Of a DNA stretch of 8,136 bases, positions 1-6,700 are shown piece by piece (position 1 is the stretch's first letter; each line of letters opens with the position of its first letter). The notes below the pieces were generated by a model that was given only the letters and a program-made list of their open reading frames with translations, ran no database searches and had not been told where the DNA came from. Made by a program: the position numbers and the translations under genes. The DNA is from an uncultured Clostridia bacterium (GTDB lineage: Bacteria; Bacillota; Clostridia; TANB77; CAG-508), in NCBI GenBank assembly GCA_944388645.1, contig CALXJO010000043.1:1-8136 (forward strand). The letters are read 5' to 3'.

Positions 1-59
1 ATCGAACCTGCGACCTCATGGTCCCAAACCACGCGCGCTACCAACTGCGCTACACCTCG
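1..59 (-). tRNA. tRNA-Pro (anticodon UGG), 3' end cut by the window edge
   Basis: Read on the minus strand from 59 downwards, the sequence folds as a tRNA. The 5' acceptor strand is CGAGGTG, followed by TA and a D arm beginning GCGC. The anticodon arm has stem CGTGG/CCATG around the seven-base loop TTTGGGA, which places TGG at positions 34-36, so it decodes proline CCN codons. A GGTTCGAT T-arm start is also visible. The rest of the T arm, the 3' acceptor strand and any CCA lie left of base 1, so roughly 17 bases are missing. A convincing promoter lies just upstream at 87-115. Confidence 0.95.
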
Positions 60-86
60 AAATGTATTATTAAAAGTCACTTATAT

Positions 87-115
87 AATATAACACAGTT
101 TTTTCTAATTTGCAA
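87..115 (-). promoter_or_regulatory. Predicted sigma-A promoter of the tRNA-Pro gene
   Basis: On the minus strand there is TTGCAA (115-110), exactly 17 bases, then TATATT (92-87). A TG dinucleotide one base before the -10 makes it an extended -10. Initiation would fall near position 80, about 20 bases before the mature tRNA start at 59, a normal leader for tRNA processing. This is a sequence match only; spacing and orientation support it. Confidence 0.6.
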
Positions 116-158
116 TAGCTTTCTTTAATTTTCTTCAAAATATTTTCCTTTTTTAATA

Positions 159-187
159 TTGATTATTCCTGTAAGACATGATATAAT
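159..187 (+). promoter_or_regulatory. Predicted extended -10 sigma-A promoter of the 63-residue ORF
   Basis: TTGATT at 159-164 is followed by a 17-base spacer and a perfect TATAAT at 182-187. TG at 179-180 is placed as in an extended -10 (TGnTATAAT). The start site would be around 193-195, giving a leader of about 55 bases before the ATG at 251. This is among the best promoter matches in the window and argues that the small downstream ORF is really expressed. Confidence 0.65.
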
Positions 188-250
188 AATATTTGTCGCA
201 AAAATTATTTACAAAATTTTACAGTTCCAGCAATAGGAGGTAAAATAAAA

Positions 251-442
251 ATGGAAAAGGTAGAATTTATCAATTCCGACATTCCGCTTTGGGCTGGTAA
301 AAATGAGGAAAGACCTACTCTTACTCCCTATACGGTTTATACCGTAGTTGAGGAGTATGATGTGGGCTTCCACAGGCTTTTCCGCCTTGATGGTTTTCCT
401 GGGTACTTCAATGCTCAGGCTTTTAAGGAGATTCAAGCCTAA
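251..442 (+). CDS. Small conserved-looking protein of unknown function, 63 residues
   Basis: I do not recognise this protein securely. Reasons to believe it is a gene: a near-perfect Shine-Dalgarno AGGAGGT at 235-241 ends nine bases before the ATG, a strong extended -10 promoter lies upstream at 159-187, and a hairpin terminator follows the TAA within ten bases. The product is soluble and acidic, with no signal peptide or membrane segment. Its core is beta-rich: a T-V-Y-T-V-V strand (about residues 28-33), then a tract with RLFRLDGFPGYF (about 43-54). That pattern resembles small SH3/KOW-like proteins of phage and plasmid origin, in which a strand pair is followed by an aromatic GFP-x-YF turn. 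The fold suggestion is an impression, not a match. GC content, counted by hand, is 83 of 192 bases (43%), well above the neighbouring genes. With the adjacent tRNA gene this hints at a separate, possibly acquired, origin. Confidence 0.75.
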   Translation: MEKVEFINSDIPLWAGKNEERPTLTPYTVYTVVEEYDVGFHRLFRLDGFPGYFNAQAFKEIQA

Positions 443-451
443 CGGATGTTT

Positions 452-504
452 AAAAAACTGCAAGCCTTCGGGTAAGAAAGTTTCTGTCGCAAGACAGTTT
501 TTTT
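452..504 (+). terminator. Rho-independent terminator of the small ORF, probably bidirectional
   Basis: CTGTC-GCAA-GACAG (484-497) is a five-bp stem closed by a GNRA tetraloop and followed immediately by seven T (498-504), a classic intrinsic terminator for the plus-strand ORF. In addition, AAAAAACTG at 452-460 is the exact complement of CAGTTTTTT at 495-503. An alternative outer stem can therefore form, and it supplies a T-run on the minus strand for transcripts coming from the protease gene. The protease stop codon TAA occupies 505-503, inside the element. Confidence 0.75.
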
Positions 505-1639
505 ATTTTCTAGCTAGTGTAACTTCTATTTCTGTTTCTTTCCTATTTCTCAAATATTTTATCTTAACTGTATCCCCTACATTTTTCTCATAAATATATT
601 GCCTTAATGTAGACATCTTGTTTAAAGGAGTTCCATCAATTTCTAAAATAATATCACCTTGTACAATTCCAGCCTTATCTGCAGGCGAATTTCTAATAAC
701 AGAGGCCACATAAATTCCATAATCTAAACTATAATTTGTACCTAACTCTTGATTTATATATGGAATCATACTTTCGTCATATGCAAATACTCCTAAAGTT
801 GCAGCATTAAATTCCCCATCATTTTTAAATTTTTCTATAATTGGTTTTAAAATATTAATTGGAACTGCAAAACCAATTCCTTCTGCAGATGTTATTTTTA
901 CAGAGTTAATCCCTAAAACCTTTCCATTTACATCGATAAGTGGTCCCCCACTATTCCCTGGATTTATTGTTGCATCAGTCTGGATTAAATCTTCCATATA
1001 ATATGTCTTGTCATCTTCTTCTAATTTAATGGTTCTATCAAGTCCACTAATTATTCCAGATGTAACAGTCCTTTGAAACTCAAATCCAATTGGATTACCA
1101 ATTGCGTAAACACTTTGAGCAACTTTTATACTGTCTGAATCCCCTAACTCTAGATATGGCAAATTAGTAGTATTTATTTTAATTATACTTAAGTCTAAGT
1201 CACTATCTGCCCAAACAACAGAAGCATTAAAATTTCTTCCATCTTCTAAAGTAACATAGCATGTTCCATTTTTATCTCCAGAAACATGTTGATTTGTAAC
1301 TATATAACCATTATCTGTAACAATAAAACCCGTACCTAGTCCAAGACTTTCTGAGCCATCCGGTAAAAATACTGTACTACCTGTATTTTTTACTCTAGAA
1401 ATTCCAACAACAGCATTGTTTACCTTTTCTATAATATCTGAAATATTGCTTTCTATACTCCCTTCACTCTGAGTAACATCAGTTTGTAAAGAAGTTTTTT
1501 CTGCACTATAGTTATCTGCATATTCTTTTTCTGCCATTATTGATATGTATACACAATATGCCAAAGTTATAAAAGATAATATTAAAATAATTATAGCTGT
1601 AATCTCTAGCCCTCTAATAAATTTATGACCTTTCTTCAT
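503..1639 (-). CDS. htrA: Membrane-anchored HtrA/DegP-family serine protease with one PDZ domain
   Basis: This is a trypsin-like S1C protease that degrades or processes misfolded envelope proteins, anchored in the membrane with its catalytic part outside. Numbered from the ATG at 1639 (378 residues), it has a basic start (MKKGHK), one transmembrane anchor at about 10-36, a Ser/Thr/Glu-rich linker to about 65, the protease domain at about 66-270 and a PDZ domain at about 282-376 (core GIYVASVIRNSPADKAG). The triad is complete: His118 in TNQHV, Asp149 in the DLSII strand, Ser230 in GNSGGP. Length and order are normal for Gram-positive HtrA. Start choice: AGGAG at 1656-1652 directly abuts an upstream in-frame ATG at 1651 (no spacer), so the second ATG at 1639, 12 bases away, is more plausible; the longer form would have 382 residues. 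It is transcribed divergently from the biosynthetic operon and convergently with the small ORF. I see no recognisable CssR-type operator. A link to the operon is not evident. Confidence 0.93.
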   Translation of the reverse strand: MKKGHKFIRGLEITAIIILILSFITLAYCVYISIMAEKEYADNYSAEKTSLQTDVTQSEGSIESNISDIIEKVNNAVVGISRVKNTGSTVFLPDGSESLGLGTGFIVTDNGYIVTNQHVSGDKNGTCYVTLEDGRNFNASVVWADSDLDLSIIKINTTNLPYLELGDSDSIKVAQSVYAIGNPIGFEFQRTVTSGIISGLDRTIKLEEDDKTYYMEDLIQTDATINPGNSGGPLIDVNGKVLGINSVKITSAEGIGFAVPINILKPIIEKFKNDGEFNAATLGVFAYDESMIPYINQELGTNYSLDYGIYVASVIRNSPADKAGIVQGDIILEIDGTPLNKMSTLRQYIYEKNVGDTVKIKYLRNRKETEIEVTLARK

Positions 1640-1651
1640 AAAACCAATCAT

Positions 1652-1656
1652 CTCCT
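1652..1656 (-). promoter_or_regulatory. Ribosome binding site that decides the HtrA start
   Basis: AGGAG on the minus strand touches the ATG at 1651 with no spacer, which would not position a ribosome there. The in-frame ATG at 1639 is 12 bases away, a little long but workable. This favours the 378-residue protein. No convincing -35/-10 pair for this gene is visible upstream. Confidence 0.55.
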
Positions 1657-1705
1657 ATGTATATTATTAACTAAAAATTAAAGTTTAATCACAATTTCTT
1701 TAGCT

Positions 1706-1838
1706 GTTTTTGGAACGTTTCCCTAAAAAAGCTTTTGAATGTTTTTGAGAAGTGTCCCTAAAAACAGCTTTTAGGTGTTTTTGAGAAGTGTCCCCGAAAA
1801 CAGCTTTTGGGTGTTTTTGAGAAGTGTCCCCGAAAACA
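1706..1838. repeat. Degenerate 36-bp tandem repeat array in the divergent intergenic region
   Basis: Four head-to-tail units can be laid out: 1706-1740 (diverged, 35 bases), 1741-1776, 1777-1812, and a partial one at 1813-1838. The two full central units differ at 3 of 36 positions. The partial unit is identical to the third over its 26 bases, then runs into a different palindromic element. Each unit carries GTTTTTGAGAAGTGTCCC near its start and a CAGCTTTT tract near its end. The units contain overlapping inverted repeats: CCTAAAA (1757-1763) with TTTTAGG (1769-1775), and GGGTGTTTT (1809-1817) with AAAACACCC (1833-1841). Stacked or alternative hairpins are therefore possible on either strand. 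The array lies between the HtrA gene and the synthetase operon promoter. Its function is unknown. Confidence 0.85.
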
Positions 1839-1868
1839 CCCAAAAAAGGGCGTCCCTAATGGGCGAAA
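1839..1868. repeat. Palindromic element, copy A (upstream of the ligase gene)
   Basis: This 30-base stretch matches the one at 3687-3716 at 27 of 30 positions. The shared core is GGGCGTCCCT followed two bases later by TGGGCGAAA. It folds as an outer stem CCCA/TGGG with an inner AGGG/CCCT stem around a CGT loop. In this copy the left arm of the outer stem is disrupted (CACCC instead of CGCCC). Upstream it is fused to the tandem array. An AAAAAAG tract (1842-1848) and CTTTTTT (1872-1878) could close around it, so a terminator role on the plus strand is possible but weak. Confidence 0.75.
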
Positions 1869-1883
1869 TTTCTTTTTTAAATA

Positions 1884-1912
1884 TTGCAAAATATTTTTGT
1901 AAATGGTAGAAT
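1884..1912 (+). promoter_or_regulatory. Predicted extended -10 promoter of the synthetase operon
   Basis: TTGCAA at 1884-1889, a 17-base spacer, then TAGAAT at 1907-1912, with TG at 1904-1905 giving an extended -10. It is the only good promoter match ahead of the operon. Initiation would fall at about 1918-1920, leaving an unusually short leader of about 12 bases consisting of little more than the Shine-Dalgarno AGGTGAT (1920-1926). If this is the real promoter, the repeats upstream are not transcribed with the operon and could act only at DNA level. Confidence 0.55.
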
Positions 1913-1930
1913 GTTGAATAGGTGATGGTA

Positions 1931-3676
1931 ATGAGTAAAAATAAAATTTATGAAGAGAGAACATGTACAAATTTTAGAGAACTTATCTCTTTATGTACTA
2001 GGGATTTTGGTAAAAGGACGGCTTTTAGCATTAAGGATAAAGATAAAAAAATTCATGATATTTCTTTTATTGATTTTGATAATAATATAAAAGAGCTTGG
2101 ATCAGCTTTGCTTGATTTAGGCTTAGAAAACAAGAAAATAGCTATAATTTCACCAGACAGATATGAATGGTGTTGTAGCTATTTTGCCATTTCTACGGCA
2201 AATTGTATTGTGGTTCCTTTGGACTATTTACTTCCACATGTTGAACTTACAAGGTTAATTTTAGAGAGCCAAGTAGACGCAATTATTTTTGATTCTAAAT
2301 ATTTAGATTTAATGAATGAGATTTCGAAAAATAAAGATTCTGCAGTAAAGTTCTTTATTTGCATGGATGATAATGATTTTCAAGATACTGCAAATACTGA
2401 TAAAAATAAAGAGACAAATAACGAAATTGATAATCTTCTTTATTTTTCTGATTTATTAAAAACAGGTCGTAGCTTATTAGATTCTAATAAATCTAAATAT
2501 GACTCTGTAAAAATAGATAAAGATAAATTATCTATTCTTATTTACACATCTGGAACAACTAGTAAGCCTAAGGCTGTAATGCTTTCACAATATAATATTT
2601 GCTCTAATGTTTCGGCTATGACTACTTTAATTAAATACGAAGAAAATGATAGTATTTTGGTATTTTTGCCACTTCATCATACTTTAGCATGTACTGCAAG
2701 TTTTCTATTCTGCTATTATGTAGGCTTTAGAATTTGCTTTGCAGATAGTATTAAAGATATTGGTAAAAATTTAGTTGAATATGGTATAAGCGGACTTGTT
2801 TGCGTACCTGCAGTTTTAGATATAATGTATAGGCAAATTATTAGAGGAGTTAAAAAGTCTGGTAAATATGTACCTTTCAAAATTCTTTGTGGAGTTTCTA
2901 ATTTTCTTATGTTTTTCCATATAGACTTAAGAAGGAAGTTCTTTAAAGAGATATTAGATAATTTTGGTGGAAATATGAGAACAATTATCTACGGTTCTGC
3001 TTCTTCTGATAAAAAGACTATACATCTTTTAAATACAATTGGTATAGACATGATTCAGGGCTATGGTCTAACAGAAACAGCTCCTGTTATCTCATGTGAA
3101 AGTGATAAATACCATTATGAGACTGGCTCTTCTGGTTTTCCCCTATACAATGAAGAAGTAAAGATTGATAATCCAGATGAGACTGGAACTGGCGAGATTT
3201 TAGTTAAAGGTCCAAATGTTATGCTTGGTTATTATAATAATCCAGAAGCTACTAAAAATGCATTTAAGGACGGCTGGTTCTGTACAGGTGATTTAGGAAG
3301 ATTTGGTAAAGACGGTTCTTTATTTATAACTGGTAGAAAGAAAGACCTTATAGTTCTAAGTAATGGTAAAAAGGTGTTCCCAGAAGAACTTGAAGCTCTT
3401 ATAAATAAATTAGATTTAGTCCAAGAAAGCATGGTTTATGAGAAAGATGATAGAATTTGTGCAAAAATTATATATTCAACTGATAATCCTCTTATAAAAG
3501 ATATGTCTGAAGATGATATACATGCTTCTATTGAAAAAAGTATTAAAGAATTAAATAAAAACTTACCTATTTACAAATATATTAGAGAATTTACTTTAAG
3601 TAATGAACCATTAATAAAAACTACTACTCAAAAAATAAAAAGACATGAAGAAATGTCAAGGATAAATAAACAATAA
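1931..3676 (+). CDS. AMP-forming acyl-CoA synthetase-like ligase (FadD/long-chain type)
   Basis: A member of the ANL superfamily that would adenylate a carboxylic acid with ATP and pass it to CoA or a carrier; it is cytosolic or membrane-associated. From the ATG at 1931 it has 581 residues, typical of bacterial long-chain acyl-CoA synthetases. Motifs in order: P-loop YTSGTTSKPKAV (205-216), GYGLTETAP (377-385), TGDLGR (452-457), hinge region GRKKDLIV (468-475), and the C-terminal catalytic Lys568 in TTTQKIKR. The P-loop carries Ser and Ala where TSGTTGxPKG usually has Gly. Start: AGGTGAT at 1920-1926 sits four bases before ATG 1931; in-frame GTG 1922 and ATG 1925 overlap that site and are unlikely. 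It is followed after 66 bases by the synthetase gene on the same strand. The context suggests it supplies the acyl donor for the condensation domain. Chain length cannot be read from sequence, and a fatty acyl-AMP ligase role (loading a carrier directly) is not excluded. No ACP gene is in view. Confidence 0.9.
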   Translation: MSKNKIYEERTCTNFRELISLCTRDFGKRTAFSIKDKDKKIHDISFIDFDNNIKELGSALLDLGLENKKIAIISPDRYEWCCSYFAISTANCIVVPLDYLLPHVELTRLILESQVDAIIFDSKYLDLMNEISKNKDSAVKFFICMDDNDFQDTANTDKNKETNNEIDNLLYFSDLLKTGRSLLDSNKSKYDSVKIDKDKLSILIYTSGTTSKPKAVMLSQYNICSNVSAMTTLIKYEENDSILVFLPLHHTLACTASFLFCYYVGFRICFADSIKDIGKNLVEYGISGLVCVPAVLDIMYRQIIRGVKKSGKYVPFKILCGVSNFLMFFHIDLRRKFFKEILDNFGGNMRTIIYGSASSDKKTIHLLNTIGIDMIQGYGLTETAPVISCESDKYHYETGSSGFPLYNEEVKIDNPDETGTGEILVKGPNVMLGYYNNPEATKNAFKDGWFCTGDLGRFGKDGSLFITGRKKDLIVLSNGKKVFPEELEALINKLDLVQESMVYEKDDRICAKIIYSTDNPLIKDMSEDDIHASIEKSIKELNKNLPIYKYIREFTLSNEPLIKTTTQKIKRHEEMSRINKQ

Positions 3677-3681
3677 AAACT

Positions 3682-3716
3682 TTTCGCCCAAAAAGGGGCG
3701 TCCCTCTTGGGCGAAA
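3682..3716. repeat. Palindromic element, copy B (between the ligase and synthetase genes)
   Basis: This is a perfect ten-bp inverted repeat, TTTCGCCCAA (3682-3691) with TTGGGCGAAA (3707-3716). It encloses a second stem AGGG (3694-3697) / CCCT (3702-3705) with a GCGT loop. It begins six bases after the ligase stop and ends 26 bases before the synthetase ATG. On the plus strand no T-run follows, so it is not a normal terminator. On the minus strand GTTTTT follows (3680-3675), which would suit a terminator, but no minus-strand gene needs one here. A role in mRNA processing, attenuation or segmental stability is possible, as is a passive REP-like repeat. It matches copy A at 27 of 30 bases. Confidence 0.85.
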
Positions 3717-3742
3717 TAAGGCAAAATAATAGGGTGATTATT

Positions 3743-6700
3743 ATGAATTTATACGAATTAACTAATCCACAAAAATCTATTTGGCTTACAGAGCAATTTT
3801 ATAAAGGAACTGCTGTTAATAATATTTGTGGAACTGTACTAATTGATGAAGAAATAGCTTTTGATAAACTTATTGATGCAATTAACATTTTTATTAGGGA
3901 TAATGATAGTTTCAGGATTCATATTGTGCTTGATAAAGATGGCAATGCTAAACAGTATTTTGGAGATTATTCTCCTTCTGAATTTACTGTTATTACTTTG
4001 CAGGACCAAAATGAGTTGTCTAATTTAGAGCACGAAATGGCTAATATTCCATTTGATATTTTTGATAATAATTTATATAATTTCCAATTATTTAAGTTTA
4101 AAGATAATAAAGGTGGTTTTGTTCTTAACACTCACCACCTTATTGCAGACGCTTGTACTGCTGGAATTATAGCTTCTAAGATAGTTAATATATATTCTTC
4201 TTTAATAAAAAATGAGCCAATAACAGAGATTCCTACTTCTTATATTAATTATATAAATTCTGAAAATGACTATTTAAAAAGTAACAAATTTATTAAAGAT
4301 AAAGAATATTGGGAAGAAAATTTTAAGTCTTCATTTGACTTAGCATCTCTTTCAACATGTAATTTAAATACAAATTCACATTGTAATTGTGATGCAAATA
4401 GAAAAGTTTTTGTATTAAAGAAAAGACAAGTAAAAGCAATAGAAAATTATTGCAAAAAGAATAATTTTTCTTTATTTAATTTCTTTATGGCAATTTATGC
4501 TCTTTATATTGGTAAAGTACGAAATTTAAAACATTTTGTTTTAGGAACACCAATTCTAAACAGAACAACTTTTGGGGAGAAACATACACCTGGTATGTTT
4601 ATTAGTACTGTGCCTTTTTATTTTAACCTAGAGGGAAATCCTACTTTCAAAGATTTTGTAACATCTATTACAGTCCAAACAATAGGAATGTTTAGACATC
4701 AAAAATATCCTTATCAAGAAATTTTATCTTACTTACGTAAGCAAGATAGCTCAATTCCAAACTTATATAATATAATGATTTCATATCAAAATACTAAGAC
4801 TGAAAAAGATGCAAGTGATATAAAATATGATGTTAGATGGACTCATAGTGATTTTACATCTGATGAGCTTGATATTCATTTGTTTGACATGAATAATTAT
4901 GGTACTTTAAATATTGCATATGATTATCAAACTGCAAAATATTCTTTAGATGATATTACAAATATTCATAATAGGATTTTATATATAATTAAGCAAGTGT
5001 TAGAATCAAGCTCTTCCCTAGCACTTAGCAAAATTAATTTAGTAACACCTGAAGAAAAATACACAATTCTTCATAAATATAATCATGATAGATACCAAAG
5101 AATAGATAAAACTGTAATTGATTTATTCTTAGAGCAGGTTAAAAATGTACCTGATAAAACTGCAATAAGTGACAATGGAAAATCACTTACCTTTTCACAA
5201 TTAGATGCTGTAACCGATAGTTTTTGTGCTTATTTTGCGGAAAATGGTTTAAAGCCAAAAGATAAAATATGTTTATTTTTAAACAATTCTATTGAATTAG
5301 TTATTAGCATTATATCTATTTTAAAATATGGAGCATGCTATATTCCAATAGATGTAACATATCCAACAGACAGAATTGAATACATAGCACAAAATAGTGG
5401 TTGTAAAAAAATAATCACAAATCAGGATAATGTACATAAATTAAATTTCTTATCTAATATTAGTATGATTATAGATTACGAAAAACTTGTAAATTTACCT
5501 ACTTCACCTACTTGCTATAATCATAGTAAATTACATAATTTAGCATATATTATATACACTTCTGGATCGACCGGAAATCCTAAGGGCGTAAAGATTGCGC
5601 ATGAAAGCTTAACTAATTACATTTCTTGGGCAAATACTGTATATGTGCAAAATGAAGAATGTAATTTTCCACTATATTCTTCAATTGCTTTTGACTTAAC
5701 CGTGACTTCTATTTTTACACCTCTTATTTCTGGAAACACTATTTATATATATAATAATAGCAATCCAGAGTTATGCTTAAAGCAAATGATTGATGATAAA
5801 AAAGTTCAAATAATTAAATTGACACCTGCACATTTAACTTTACTTTTAGATTGTTTAGCTTCAGATACAATAGTTACAAAACTTATTGTTGGTGGAGATA
5901 TTTTAACTAAAGAACTATGTAAGAAGATTACTAAAAAAGCCAAAAATATTCATATATATAATGAATATGGTCCAACAGAGGCAACCGTAGGCTGTATGAT
6001 TCACGAGTATAGCCCAAAAGATGATAATTATGCTTCTGTACCAATTGGTATTCCTGCTAAAAATGTAAATTTATATGTTTTAAATGATGATTTAAACTTA
6101 ATACCTTGTGAGCAAAGAGGAGAATTATATATTTCTGGAAAATGTTTGTCTAAAGGCTATGTTAAATTAAAAGCTATAAATAACGAGAGATTTCTACCTT
6201 CTCCTTTTAAAAAGAGTAGCAAGTTATATAAAACAGGAGATATTGTTACACTACATTCTAATCAAGTTATGGAATATATTGGGCGTACTGATTTTCAAGT
6301 TAAAATTAATGGATTCCGTATTGAAATGGGTGAAATTCAATCTAGGATTCTTAAATATCCAAATATAAAAGATTGTTATGTAACAACTATACAAAAAGAT
6401 TCTAGCAAAGTATTATGTGCTTATTATGTTTGTGATAAAGAACGTCCTGTTATTCTTAAGTATTTAAAAGAATATTTGGTTAAGTTTTTGCCTACATATA
6501 TGCTTCCAAAGTATTTTGTATCTTTAGATGGTCTGCCACTTACAAGTAATGGCAAAATACAAAAGGACAAGCTACCAATGCCATCTAATAGTGAGCATGA
6601 TGTATTTGTGGAGCCTGAAGGGGATTTGGAAGTTTTACTTGCAAAAATCTTTTGCAAATTGCTTAATATAAAAAAGATGAGTGCTACTGGTAACTTTTTT

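Noticed and set aside
209..463. Minus-strand 84-residue ORF opposite the small gene
   Set aside because: It is antisense to a better-supported ORF and spans its ribosome site and part of the terminator; no ribosome site of its own.
348..593. Plus-strand 81-residue ORF
   Set aside because: It is out of frame with the 63-residue gene, crosses its terminator and runs into the antisense of the protease gene.
1706..1841. CRISPR array
   Set aside because: The units are about CRISPR-repeat length, but they abut directly with no unique spacers, and no cas genes are in view.
1758..1970. Minus-strand ORF with a 12-residue peptide repeat (CFRGHFSKTPKS)
   Set aside because: The peptide repeat is just the 36-bp DNA array read in frame (36 is a multiple of three). 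It overlaps the ligase start and promoter and has no ribosome site.
3232..3432. Minus-strand 66-residue ORF inside the ligase gene
   Set aside because: Shadow of conserved ligase motifs on the opposite strand, with no start signal.
3682..3716. Ordinary rho-independent terminator between the ligase and synthetase genes
   Set aside because: On the plus strand the stem is followed by ATAAGG, not a T-run. The T-run is only on the minus strand, where no gene ends. No new promoter follows, so the two genes most likely share a transcript.
3707..3742. TTG start giving the synthetase 12 extra residues
   Set aside because: It lies in the right arm of the hairpin, has no Shine-Dalgarno, and the extra residues are encoded by the repeat. 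ATG 3743 has AGGGTGA at a proper distance.
6424..6657. Minus-strand 77-residue ORF inside the synthetase gene
   Set aside because: Antisense shadow of the end of the adenylation domain and the start of the carrier domain.
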